This document shows, one piece after another, positions 51,547-60,917 of a DNA stretch of 64,000 nucleotides; the first letter of the stretch is position 1, and each line of letters begins with the position of its first letter. Origin of the DNA: Rhodoferax sediminis (GTDB lineage Bacteria > Pseudomonadota > Gammaproteobacteria > Burkholderiales > Burkholderiaceae_C); NCBI RefSeq assembly GCF_006970865.1, contig NZ_CP035503.1:4167001-4231000 (forward strand). The letters are read 5' to 3'. The translations under genes were made by a program, and so were the position numbers. The notes beneath the pieces were generated by a model that had not been told where the DNA came from, searched no databases, and saw only the letters and a program-made list of their open reading frames with translations.

Positions 51547-53268
51547 ATGAGCGACACCGCCTTCGACTACATCATCGTGGGCGCCGGCACGGCCGGCTGC
51601 CTGCTGGCGAACCGGCTCAGCGCCGATGCCACAAAGCGCGTGCTGCTGATCGAGGCCGGCCGCAAGGACGACTACCACTGGATCCACATCCCGGTGGGCT
51701 ACCTGTACTGCATCGGCAACCCGCGCACCGACTGGCTGTACCAGACCGAGCCCGACGCCGGGCTGAACGGGCGCGCGCTGCGCTACCCGCGCGGCAAGAC
51801 GCTGGGCGGCAGCTCCAGCATCAACGGCATGATCTACATGCGCGGGCAGGCGCGCGATTACGACCAGTGGGCGCAACTCACCGGCGACAACGCCTGGGCC
51901 TGGGCCAATGCCCTGCCCTACTTCAAGCTGCACGAGGACTACTACCAGGGCGCCGACGCGGCGCACGGCGCCAGGGGCAGCACGCCGGAGCTGCTGCAGG
52001 ACGACAAGACGCCGTACCGCCAACTGCTGCGGCACCGCCAGGCGGGCGGTGAGTGGCGCGTGGAGAAACAGCGCCTGCGCTGGGACATCCTCGACGCGTT
52101 CTCGCAGGCGGCGCAGCAGGCCGGCATTGCCGCCACCGACGATTTCAACCGCGGCAACAACGAGGGCGTGGGCTATTTCGCGGTGAACCAGAAAGCGGGC
52201 TGGCGCTGGAACAGCGCCAAGGCCTTTTTGCGCCCGACCTGCTACGGGCGGCCCAACTTCGAGATGTGGACCTCGGCGCAAGTGCGCCGGCTGGTGTTCG
52301 AGACTGCGGCCGACGGCAGCCAGCGCTGCACCGGTGTGCAGGTGCGCGCCAGCACGGAGAACGTGACGGCCACGGCTAGATGCGAAGTGATCCTGTGCGC
52401 GGGCAGCATCGGCTCGCCCCAGATCCTGCAGCTCTCGGGGCTGGGGCCGGCCGCGCTGCTGCAGCGCTGCGGCGTGCCCGTCGTACGGGACTTGCCGGGT
52501 GTCGGCGCGAACCTGCAGGATCACCTGCAAATCCGTGCCGTGTTCAAGGTGCAAGGGGTCAAGACCCTCAACACCATGGCCAGCTCGCTGCTGGGCAAGG
52601 CAAAGATCGGACTGGAATACGCCCTGAGGCAAACCGGACCGATGAGCATGGCGCCCTCGCAGCTGGGCGCCTTCACGCGCAGCGATGCCTCGCAAGCCTG
52701 GCCCAACCTGCAATTCCATGTGCAGCCGCTGAGCCTGGATGCGTTCGGCGAGCCGCTGCACGACTTTCCGGCGTTCACCGCGAGCGTGTGCAACCTGAAC
52801 CCGACCAGCCGCGGCACGGTGCAGATCAGGAGCCCCCGGTTCGAGGACGCGCCCGCGATCGCGCCCAACTACCTGAGCACGGCGCAGGACCGCAAAATCG
52901 CCGCCGACTCGCTGCGCGTGACGCGCCGCATCGTGGCGCAGCCCGCGCTGGCCCGCTTCCAGCCGCAGGAATACAAGCCCGGCGTGCAGTTCCAGAGCGA
53001 CGAGGAGCTGGCCAAATTGGCCGGCGACATCGCCACCACCATCTTCCATCCGGTCGGCACCACCAGGATGGGCCGCGCCGACGACCCCATGGCGGTGGTC
53101 GATGCACGGCTGCGGGTCCACGATGGGCAGGGCGGTCTGGTGGCCGGTCTGCGCGTGGTCGATGCCGGCGTGATGCCCACCATCACCAGCGGCAACACCA
53201 ACTCGCCGACCCTGATGATTGCGGAGAAGGCCGCGCAGTGGATCGCCGAGGAGGGCCTCAAGGCTTGA
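51547..53268 (+). CDS. GMC-family FAD-dependent alcohol/choline oxidoreductase
   Basis: A 573-aa GMC flavoprotein. The FAD motif is GAGTAGCLLANRLS (12-25), GGSSSINGMIYMRG is the GMC signature 1, and the catalytic His is in FHPVGTTRMG, with the second residue in GNTNSPTLMIAEKAA. In this operon it may make the aldehyde that MmsA oxidises, for example from a hydroxy-acid such as 3-hydroxypropionate or from an alcohol; that is inference. BetA and AlkJ belong to the same family. Confidence 0.9.
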   Translation: MSDTAFDYIIVGAGTAGCLLANRLSADATKRVLLIEAGRKDDYHWIHIPVGYLYCIGNPRTDWLYQTEPDAGLNGRALRYPRGKTLGGSSSINGMIYMRGQARDYDQWAQLTGDNAWAWANALPYFKLHEDYYQGADAAHGARGSTPELLQDDKTPYRQLLRHRQAGGEWRVEKQRLRWDILDAFSQAAQQAGIAATDDFNRGNNEGVGYFAVNQKAGWRWNSAKAFLRPTCYGRPNFEMWTSAQVRRLVFETAADGSQRCTGVQVRASTENVTATARCEVILCAGSIGSPQILQLSGLGPAALLQRCGVPVVRDLPGVGANLQDHLQIRAVFKVQGVKTLNTMASSLLGKAKIGLEYALRQTGPMSMAPSQLGAFTRSDASQAWPNLQFHVQPLSLDAFGEPLHDFPAFTASVCNLNPTSRGTVQIRSPRFEDAPAIAPNYLSTAQDRKIAADSLRVTRRIVAQPALARFQPQEYKPGVQFQSDEELAKLAGDIATTIFHPVGTTRMGRADDPMAVVDARLRVHDGQGGLVAGLRVVDAGVMPTITSGNTNSPTLMIAEKAAQWIAEEGLKA

Positions 53269-53308
53269 AGGGTAAATCCCGATCGCCGGGGCGGTGGCGA
53301 TCGCCTAC

Positions 53309-53445
53309 AGTATCGTCACTCGGAAACAGGCGCGAGCGCCCGTTTCCATGAGGAGCCGAGGAGACAAAATTGCAACGCTGGCGCGCTACCCGCCGTCAGC
53401 GAGGTAGCAGACAAAAGGCGCCGGTGACCCCGGCGCCTTTTTATT
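53309..53445 (+). ncRNA. Candidate structured leader or small RNA before the TauE/SafE gene
   Basis: From about 53321: hairpin GGAAAC..GTTTCC (53322-53347, 6 plus 4 bp, one mismatch), a purine-rich linker with two GAGGAG, then TTGCAACG. GCTGGCG/CGTCAGC (53377-53383 with 53394-53400) and GCTACC/GGTAGC (53385-53390 with 53403-53408) interleave, and then comes the terminator. A CAGTAT at 53308 could be a -10, without a good -35. Parts recall the SAH riboswitch core, but its closing CUCGG arm is missing. Confidence 0.45.
53413..53443 (+). terminator. Intrinsic terminator after the GMC gene / candidate RNA
   Basis: A 12-bp stem AAAAGGCGCCGG (53413-53424) with its complement (53430-53441), a 5-nt loop, then TTTTTATTTTG. 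One of the strongest terminators in the window. Confidence 0.85.
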
Positions 53446-53450
53446 TTGTT

Positions 53451-53508
53451 AACCAAAATAGCTTGCAGCCCTTGTCACTCCTTCGCATACAGCTATCAAT
53501 TCAATAGT
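53451..53508 (+). repeat. Dispersed repeat family A, intergenic copy
   Basis: AAAATAGCTTGCAGCCCTTG, a short variable part, then AGCTATcaattcAATAGT. It separates the terminator from the TauE/SafE start. Confidence 0.7.
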
Positions 53509-53541
53509 AAACGCCGTCTTCGCTCAAGCGACAATGGCGCC

Positions 53542-54300
53542 ATGGATTTGATCGTTGTGTCGCTGGCCTCGCTGCTGGCCGGTTTCGTGGACGCCATCGT
53601 GGGCGGCGGCGGCCTGATTCTGGTGCCCGCACTGTTCGCCGTCTTTCCCACTGCGCCGCCCGCAACGCTCCTGGGCGTGAACAAAAGCGCCTCGGTCTGG
53701 GGCACCTCGATCGCGGCCTGGCAGTTCAGCCGGCGCGTGCACATGCCCTGGCACGCGCTGGGGCCGGCGGCCGTGGCCGGCTTCGGCGGCTCGCTCGCGG
53801 GCGCCTGGACCGTGACGCTGCTGGCGCCGGATTACCTGCGCCGCGCCCTGCCCTTCATCCTGCTGGCGGTGCTGCTCTACACGCTGGCGAAAAAGGAACT
53901 GGGCCGCCACCACACCCCGCGCTTTTCCGGGCGGCGCGAGACGCTGGCGGCCTGCACCGTCGGCTTGAGCCTGGGCTTTTACGACGGTTTTTTCGGCCCC
54001 GGCTCGGGCAGCTTTCTGGTGTTCGTGTTCGTGCGCTGGCTCGGCTATGACTTCCTCAGCGCCTCGGCCTCGGCCAAGCTCATCAACAGCGCCACGAATA
54101 TCGCGGCGCTGATCTTATTCGCGCTCAAGGGCCATGTCTGGTGGCATTTCGCGCTGGCGCTGGGCGCGGCGAATGTGATCGGCAGCCTGCTCGGCACGCG
54201 GCTGGCGCTGCGCCACGGCGCCGGCTTTGTACGCGGCGTCTTCATCGTGGTGGTCAGCGCGCTGATTCTGAAAACCGGCTACGACGCGTTCGTGCGCTAG
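53542..54300 (+). CDS. TauE/SafE-family sulfite/anion exporter
   Basis: A 252-aa membrane protein with eight hydrophobic segments, two half-repeats with the glycine-rich FVDAIVGGGGLILVPAL and GFYDGFFGPGSGSFLVF, the TauE/SafE (PF01925) hallmarks. ATG 53542 (MDLIVVSLASLLAG) is chosen; the frame is open 32 codons upstream through the repeat. Substrate likely an organic or sulfur oxyanion but not readable. Its neighbours give no sulfur pathway. Confidence 0.9.
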   Translation: MDLIVVSLASLLAGFVDAIVGGGGLILVPALFAVFPTAPPATLLGVNKSASVWGTSIAAWQFSRRVHMPWHALGPAAVAGFGGSLAGAWTVTLLAPDYLRRALPFILLAVLLYTLAKKELGRHHTPRFSGRRETLAACTVGLSLGFYDGFFGPGSGSFLVFVFVRWLGYDFLSASASAKLINSATNIAALILFALKGHVWWHFALALGAANVIGSLLGTRLALRHGAGFVRGVFIVVVSALILKTGYDAFVR

Positions 54301-54312
54301 GAACGCCGCGAA

Positions 54313-54383
54313 GGGCCGCCCCGGGCAAGTTCAGCCCCCTCGGGGGGCAGCGCAGGACGCGACGCGACCAGCGTGGGGGTTCC
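54313..54383 (-). repeat. Dispersed repeat family B, copy 2
   Basis: The minus strand reads GAACCCCCACGCTGGTCGC, then CGCTGCCCCCCGAGGGGGCT. It has the same parts as copy 1 (48114-48190). GCCCCC/GGGGGC is a strong palindrome. It sits between the convergent TauE/SafE and mrdA genes. Confidence 0.65.
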
Positions 54384-54387
54384 AGTC

Positions 54388-56334
54388 CTAGGGTTCCGGG
54401 GGCCAGGGCACGTCCTGCACGCGGCGCGGTTTGCCGATCGGCGCCGTGGCCTGCGCCTTTTGCACCGCCGCGATGTCTTCTTCGCTGGGGTACTGGCCGA
54501 GCAGCCAGTAGTCAAAGATACGGCGCGCCATCGGCGCCGCGGCCTGTGCGCCAAAGCCGCCGTTCTCGACCACCATGGCGATCACGATCTTCGGGTCCTC
54601 GGCCGGCGCAAAGGCCGTGAACAGGGCGTTGTCACGCAGGCGCTCGGCGATCTTGCCGGCGTGGTACTTCTCGTTCTGCTTGATCTCGAGCACCTGGGCG
54701 GTACCGGTCTTGCCCCCGCTGGTGTAGGGCGCACCGCGAAAGCTCGCGGCCGAGGTGCCCTGCAGGTTGACGCCGACCATGGCGTTCTTGATCACCGCCA
54801 GGTTCTCGGGCCTGACGTCGATCCGCTCAGGCGCCTCGTGCACCACAGGCTCCGCCTTGTGCGTGACGGCATCGATCACTTCCTTGGCCAGATGCGGCTT
54901 GATCTTCATGCCGTTATTCACCAGCATGGCCGTGGCCCGTGCCAGTTGCAGCACGGTGAAGTGGTTGTAGCCCTGACCGATGCCGAGCGAGATGGTCTCC
55001 CCCGCATACCATTTTTGCTGGTCGGCGCGCCGGTAGGCCGTGCGCTTCCATTCGGTCGATGGCAACAGGCCGCGCAGCTCGCCCTGGATGTCGATTCCGG
55101 TCAGCTCGCCGAAGCCGAACGGCTTCATGTGGTCGTGAATCGTGTCCACTCCGAGGTCGTTGGCCAGCATGTAGTAGTAGGTGTCGCAGGACTCCACGAT
55201 CGACTTGTACATGTTGACCGTGCCGTGCCCGCCCTCCTTGTCGTCGCGGAACTTGTGCCCGCCCAGCATGAAGTAGCCCGGGTCGGAAATCGACTGCTGC
55301 GGCGTGCGCTTGCCGGTTTCCAGCGCGGCCAGCGCCATGAACGGCTTGTAGGTCGAGCCCGGCGGGTAGGTGCCGCGCAGCGCGCGGTTCAGCAGCGGCT
55401 TGTCGAGTGACTCGTTCAGCGCCTGCCAGTTGTCGCTGTCGATGCCATCGACAAACATGTTGGGGTCGAACGTGGGCTTGCTGACGAAGGCCAGCACCTC
55501 GCCCGTCCTGGGGTCGAGCGCGACCAGCGCGCCGCGGCGATCGCCATACATGTCTTCCACCAGCTTTTGCAGCCGGATGTCGATCGACAGCTTGACCGTG
55601 TCGCCGGGCGTGGCCGCAATGCTGGCAAGCCTGCGCACCGCGCGCCCCGCGGCCGAGGTTTCCATCTCCTCCACGCCGGTCGTGCCATGCAGCTGGCGCT
55701 CGTAGCTTTGCTCGATGCCAAGCTTGCCGATGTAGTCGGTGCCGCGGTAGTTGGCCTCGTCGTCGGAGTCGTCGATGCGGTCCTTCTCGGCCTGGTTGAT
55801 GCGCCCGATGTAGCCGATTGCGTGGCTCGCGAGCTCGCCAAACGGATAGTTGCGAAACAGCCGCGCCTTGATTTCGACGCCCGGAAAACGATAGCGCTGC
55901 GCCGCGAATTTGGCGACTTCCTCATCGCTCAGGCGGGTGCGAATCGGCAGCGACTCAAAGCTCTTGGACTCTTCCAGCAGCTTCTTGAAGCGCTTGCGGT
56001 CGCGCGGCGTGATGTCGATCACCTGCGCCAGCGCGGCGATGGTCTGCTCCAGCGGGCCGGCCTTGGACGGCGTGATCTCCAGCGTGTAGGCGGAGTAATT
56101 GTTGGCCAGAATGATGCCGTTGCGGTCCTCGATCAGCCCGCGGTTCGGCACCGTCGGCACGATCGCGGTGCGATTGCTCTCGGCCTGCTCGGCCAGATCG
56201 TCATGGCGCACGATCTGCAGGAACATCAGGCGCGCGACCAGCAGCCCGAACGCCACCAGCACCACCAGGCTGGCCACCAGCACGCGCCGGCGAAAGCGCG
56301 CAAGCTCGGCTTCGATGTTGCGCAGCTCGGTCAT
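54388..56334 (-). CDS. mrdA: Penicillin-binding protein 2 (peptidoglycan transpeptidase)
   Basis: A 648-aa monofunctional class B PBP of the elongasome. One N-terminal membrane helix (17-38), a pedestal domain, and the transpeptidase set STYK (Ser327-Lys330), SCD (Ser382) and KTG (Lys542 in SGGKTGTAQ). ATG 56334 overlaps the mreD stop (ATGA). The usual partner rodA does not follow; a repeat and a convergent gene do. Confidence 0.96.
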   Translation of the reverse strand: MTELRNIEAELARFRRRVLVASLVVLVAFGLLVARLMFLQIVRHDDLAEQAESNRTAIVPTVPNRGLIEDRNGIILANNYSAYTLEITPSKAGPLEQTIAALAQVIDITPRDRKRFKKLLEESKSFESLPIRTRLSDEEVAKFAAQRYRFPGVEIKARLFRNYPFGELASHAIGYIGRINQAEKDRIDDSDDEANYRGTDYIGKLGIEQSYERQLHGTTGVEEMETSAAGRAVRRLASIAATPGDTVKLSIDIRLQKLVEDMYGDRRGALVALDPRTGEVLAFVSKPTFDPNMFVDGIDSDNWQALNESLDKPLLNRALRGTYPPGSTYKPFMALAALETGKRTPQQSISDPGYFMLGGHKFRDDKEGGHGTVNMYKSIVESCDTYYYMLANDLGVDTIHDHMKPFGFGELTGIDIQGELRGLLPSTEWKRTAYRRADQQKWYAGETISLGIGQGYNHFTVLQLARATAMLVNNGMKIKPHLAKEVIDAVTHKAEPVVHEAPERIDVRPENLAVIKNAMVGVNLQGTSAASFRGAPYTSGGKTGTAQVLEIKQNEKYHAGKIAERLRDNALFTAFAPAEDPKIVIAMVVENGGFGAQAAAPMARRIFDYWLLGQYPSEEDIAAVQKAQATAPIGKPRRVQDVPWPPEP

Positions 56335-56849
56335 AACGGACGGTTCTTGTCGGGGTCGGGCGCGCGGCGCTGGGGCGCCAGCAGCAGCACGCTGACGATC
56401 GGCCACAAAACCGCCTCGACCAGCGGAGCCAGCAGCATCTGCCAGCCCGGAAACACGCCGCCGCCGAGCATGCGGATGCCCAATTCAATCGCATGGGCCG
56501 CGACAAAAATCGGCAGTACCTGCAGCGCCTGCGACGGCACGCTGAACCAGAGCAGGCGACGGTGCATGGTGATGGCGAAGAAACTCAGTGCGGTATAGGC
56601 CAGTGCATGCTGGCCCAGCAGCGCGGCCTGCTGCACGTCCATGACGACCCCGAAGACGAAGGCCGCACCGATCCCCACGCGCAGCGGCTGGTGCACGCTC
56701 CAGAACACCAGCAACAGCATCAGCAGGTCCGGCATCCACGCGGTGCGCCCGAGCGGCAGCATATCGATCAGCAGGGCCGCCAGCAGGCTGCCCCAGATGA
56801 ACAACGGGTTGGCGGGCAGCAGCAGCTGCTGCCCCTGTCGCATGATCAT
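56331..56849 (-). CDS. mreD: Rod shape-determining protein MreD
   Basis: A 172-aa membrane protein with five or six helices linking MreC to the Rod complex. Recognised by position and by ALLIDMLPLGRTAWMPDLLMLLLVFW. Its stop overlaps the mrdA start, and it begins 37 nt after mreC. Confidence 0.92.
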   Translation of the reverse strand: MIMRQGQQLLLPANPLFIWGSLLAALLIDMLPLGRTAWMPDLLMLLLVFWSVHQPLRVGIGAAFVFGVVMDVQQAALLGQHALAYTALSFFAITMHRRLLWFSVPSQALQVLPIFVAAHAIELGIRMLGGGVFPGWQMLLAPLVEAVLWPIVSVLLLAPQRRAPDPDKNRPL

Positions 56850-56886
56850 GCGGCGCCCTCCTGGCGCAGCGAAATGGGCTGGCGCC

Positions 56887-57810
56887 TCATTTTGAAGCGT
56901 CCTTCTTTTTCGCCGGCGCCGGCTTGGGGTCCAGTTCCGGGCGCTGCGGGATCTGCGCCGACACCGGCGTGAGCACCATGACGTGCCGCGTCGCGTTCAC
57001 CAGCGCCTGGGGGGTGCAATATATGCGGGCAAAACTTGAATCGGCACGTCGCTCGACCCTCGCCACTTTGGCGACGGGCAGGCCCGGCGGGTACACCCCG
57101 TCCACGCCGCTGGTGGTGAGCAAGTCGCCCTGCACCACATCGGTGTTCGCCGGCATGAAGCGCAAGTCCAGCATGCCCCCCTGCGACACCGGGTCGCCGA
57201 AGGCCACGCCGCGCACACCAGTGCGGGTGTTCAGGACCGGAATGGCCTGGTCGCGGTCGATCACCAGCGTGACCTCGCTGAGCAGCGGCAGCACCCGCGT
57301 CACCTGGCCGAGCACGCCGGACTCGTCGATCACGGGCGAGCCGGCCACGATGCCCTGCGTCATGCCCTTGTCGATGATGATCTTGCGGGAATAGGGATCG
57401 GCGGCGTCGTACAGCACCTCGGCGGCCTGTGCCGGCGTGCGGATCTGCTCGCGCAGCGCCAGCAGCTTGCGCAGGCGGGCGTTCTCCAGCGTGAGCTGTT
57501 CCACCTGGCTGGCGCGCAGGGATTGCAGCGCGAGTTTTTGGCGCGCCGCCTCCTCACCCTGCTGGGCCGCTTCCAGGGACTCGAAATACTCGCTGCCAGT
57601 GCGCGCCAGCAGCACCGGGCGCATGACCAGCCATTGCACCGGGTACAGCACGGTCGCGATGGCCGCGCGCAGCGGCTGGGTGACCTTGAAGCGCGTGTCG
57701 GCCACCATCAGGAACAGCGCCAGGGCGCTGAAAAACATCAGCTTGGACAGCGCCGACGGCCCCTGCTTGAAGAAGGGGGGCGGGGTCCTGTCAAGAGTAC
57801 CTAAGGGCAT
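56887..57810 (-). CDS. mreC: Rod shape-determining protein MreC
   Basis: A 307-aa protein with one N-terminal membrane helix (about 23-40), a coiled coil (about 75-115) and the periplasmic beta-barrel domain (GVRGVAFGDPVSQGGMLDLRF). The C-terminus is a short Lys/Pro-rich tail. It scaffolds the elongasome and can activate PBP2 encoded just downstream. Confidence 0.95.
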   Translation of the reverse strand: MPLGTLDRTPPPFFKQGPSALSKLMFFSALALFLMVADTRFKVTQPLRAAIATVLYPVQWLVMRPVLLARTGSEYFESLEAAQQGEEAARQKLALQSLRASQVEQLTLENARLRKLLALREQIRTPAQAAEVLYDAADPYSRKIIIDKGMTQGIVAGSPVIDESGVLGQVTRVLPLLSEVTLVIDRDQAIPVLNTRTGVRGVAFGDPVSQGGMLDLRFMPANTDVVQGDLLTTSGVDGVYPPGLPVAKVARVERRADSSFARIYCTPQALVNATRHVMVLTPVSAQIPQRPELDPKPAPAKKKDASK

Positions 57811-57868
57811 GGCTCACGTATTGTCCCTTCTTCCGGGACCAGTGCGCGCAGGCAGACAGCTGTGCGGC

Positions 57869-58960
<1,092 letters not shown>

Positions 58961-59018
58961 TCAAAATTAGGTCGCTGGGGGTCGGAATTGGTCTTTTTCA
59001 GCGCAATTGCCGGCGCAT

Positions 59019-59048
59019 TTGAAGGCGTTGCACCAAAGGCGGGATAAT
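59019..59048 (+). promoter_or_regulatory. Probable gatCAB promoter
   Basis: TTGAAG (59019-59024) and GATAAT (59043-59048) with 18-nt spacing, about 72 nt before the gatC start. It lies in the 58913-59126 gap; a TTGACA on the minus strand near 58959-58964 has no matching -10, so the mreB promoter is not assigned. Confidence 0.55.
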
Positions 59049-59126
59049 ACCGCATCCCCTGTGCACAACCCGGCCGCACCCAGCCGGGGCGGCATATTTA
59101 CATCTGGTTTCGGAAGCGTTTTCCCC

Positions 59127-59426
59127 ATGGCTTTGACTCCCCAGGACATCGGCCGGATCGCCAATTTGGCACGGCTTGAACTTCAACCGCTTGAGAGTGA
59201 GCGCCTGCTGACACAACTCAACGGGTTTTTCGAGATTGTGGAAAAGATGCGCGCGGTGGATACCGCGAGTCTGGAGCCGATGGCCCACCCCATAGCCGTC
59301 AGCCAGGATGTGGTTTTGCGCCTGCGCGACGATGTGGTGAGCGAACCGAACCAGCGCGAAGCCAACCAGCGCAGTGCGCCGGCAGTGGAGCGCGGCCTGT
59401 TTCTCGTGCCCAAGGTGATCGAATGA
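59127..59426 (+). CDS. gatC: Aspartyl/glutamyl-tRNA amidotransferase subunit C
   Basis: A 99-aa belt-like subunit that stabilises GatA on Gat[21 protein letters not shown] and the C-terminal FLVPKVIE match the family. ATG 59127 is the natural start, and the stop overlaps the gatA start by 4 nt (ATGA). Confidence 0.95.
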   Translation: MALTPQDIGRIANLARLELQPLESERLLTQLNGFFEIVEKMRAVDTASLEPMAHPIAVSQDVVLRLRDDVVSEPNQREANQRSAPAVERGLFLVPKVIE

Positions 59427-60916
59427 GCACCCCCCACGGCGAGGGCCGCCAAATGACCGATCTGCATGATTTGACGCTGGCGCAGCTCGCCACCAGGCTG
59501 CGTACGAAGGACGTGTCTGCGGTCGAGGTGGCCCGGCACTTTCTGGCGCGTGGGGCCCGCCACGAGGCGCTCGGTGCCTACCTTGCCACCAGCGAAGAAG
59601 TCACCTTGGCACAGGCCCATGGCGCCGATGCGCGGCTGGCGGGGGGCGATACGGCGCCGCTGCTCGGCGTGCCGATCGCGCACAAGGACATCTTCGTCAC
59701 CACGGACTTCCCGAGCACCGCCGGCTCACGCATGCTGGAGGGCTATCGCTCTCCATTTGATAGCACAGTTGTGTTGAAGCTCAAGGGTGCGGGGGCTGTA
59801 ACGCTTGGGAAACTCAATTGCGACGAGTTCGCCATGGGCTCGTCCAACGAAAACTCGGCGTTCAAGCCGGTGCTGAATCCCTGGGACACCACGCGCATTC
59901 CGGGCGGCTCCTCGGGCGGCAGCGCGGTGGCCGTGGCGGCGCGCCTGGCCCCGGCCGCGACCGGCACCGACACCGGCGGCTCGATCCGCCAGCCGGCTTC
60001 GTTCTGCGGCATCACCGGCATCAAGCCGACCTATGGCCGCGCCTCGCGTTACGGCATGATTGCCTTCGCCTCCAGCCTGGACCAGGCCGGCCCGATGGCG
60101 CGCACCGCAGAAGATTGCGCGCTGCTGCTGTCCACCATGTGCGGCCCCGATCCAGACCGCGATTCGACCTCGCTCGACGCGCCGGCCGAAGACTTCACGC
60201 GCACCCTGAATGATTCGCTGCAGGGCTTGCGCATCGGTGTGCCGAAAGAATTCTTCGGTGAAGGTTTGTCGGCCGACGTGCGCGCTGCGGTGGATGCGGC
60301 CCTGAAGGAATACGGGAAGCTCGGTGCCGTGCTGGTGCCGATTTCGCTGCCGCGCACCGAACTCTCCATCCCCGTCTACTACATCATCGCGCCGGCCGAA
60401 GCGTCCAGCAACCTGAGCCGGTTCGACGGTGTCAAGTTCGGCCATCGTGCCGAGAAATACACCGACCTGACCGATATGTACAAGAAGACCCGCGCCGAGG
60501 GTTTTGGCGACGAGGTCAAGCGCCGCATCATGATCGGCACCTATGTCCTCTCGCACGGCTACTACGACGCCTACTACCTGCAAGCGCAAAAAATCCGCCG
60601 CATGATCGCCGACGATTTCCAGCAGGCGTTCAAGCACTGCGACCTGATCGCCGGCCCGGTCGCGCCCACCGTGGCGTGGAAGCTGGGCGAGAAATCAGAC
60701 GACCCGGTGGCGAGCTACCTCGCCGACATCTTCACACTGCCGGCCTCGCTCGCGGGCCTGCCCTGCATGAGCGTGCCGGCGGGTTTTGGCGCCGGCGGCA
60801 TGCCGGTGGGCCTGCAACTGATAGCCAACCATCTGCAGGAAGTCCGGCTGCTGAACGCGGCGCACCGGCTGCAGCAGGCCACGGACTGGCACCAGAAGAC
60901 GCCGGGGGGCTTTTGA
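59423..60916 (+). CDS. gatA: Aspartyl/glutamyl-tRNA amidotransferase subunit A
   Basis: A 497-aa glutaminase subunit of the amidase-signature family that supplies ammonia to GatB. The Ser-cisSer-Lys triad is Lys88 (AHKD), Ser163 (GGSSGGSA) and Ser187 ([13 protein letters not shown]), with the known 75 and 24 residue spacings. The complex makes Gln-tRNA and/or Asn-tRNA by transamidation. Confidence 0.97.
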   Translation: MSTPHGEGRQMTDLHDLTLAQLATRLRTKDVSAVEVARHFLARGARHEALGAYLATSEEVTLAQAHGADARLAGGDTAPLLGVPIAHKDIFVTTDFPSTAGSRMLEGYRSPFDSTVVLKLKGAGAVTLGKLNCDEFAMGSSNENSAFKPVLNPWDTTRIPGGSSGGSAVAVAARLAPAATGTDTGGSIRQPASFCGITGIKPTYGRASRYGMIAFASSLDQAGPMARTAEDCALLLSTMCGPDPDRDSTSLDAPAEDFTRTLNDSLQGLRIGVPKEFFGEGLSADVRAAVDAALKEYGKLGAVLVPISLPRTELSIPVYYIIAPAEASSNLSRFDGVKFGHRAEKYTDLTDMYKKTRAEGFGDEVKRRIMIGTYVLSHGYYDAYYLQAQKIRRMIADDFQQAFKHCDLIAGPVAPTVAWKLGEKSDDPVASYLADIFTLPASLAGLPCMSVPAGFGAGGMPVGLQLIANHLQEVRLLNAAHRLQQATDWHQKTPGGF

Positions 60917-60917
60917 G

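Noticed and set aside
49467..51557. A 696-aa open frame opposite mmsA, and a similar 547-aa one opposite the GMC gene (51478-53121)
   Set aside because: Same third-position GC effect; the plus-strand proteins carry complete catalytic motifs.
53348..53410. SAH riboswitch
   Set aside because: GAGGAG and TTGCAACG resemble its core, but the closing CUCGG arm and the GCGCUC pseudoknot strand are not found, and the downstream gene is not ahcY or metH.
59742..59800. A family A-like stretch (GCTATcgctctccatttGATAGC) inside gatA
   Set aside because: The encoded residues ([20 protein letters not shown]) fit the conserved GatA sequence, so the likeness to the repeat is probably chance.
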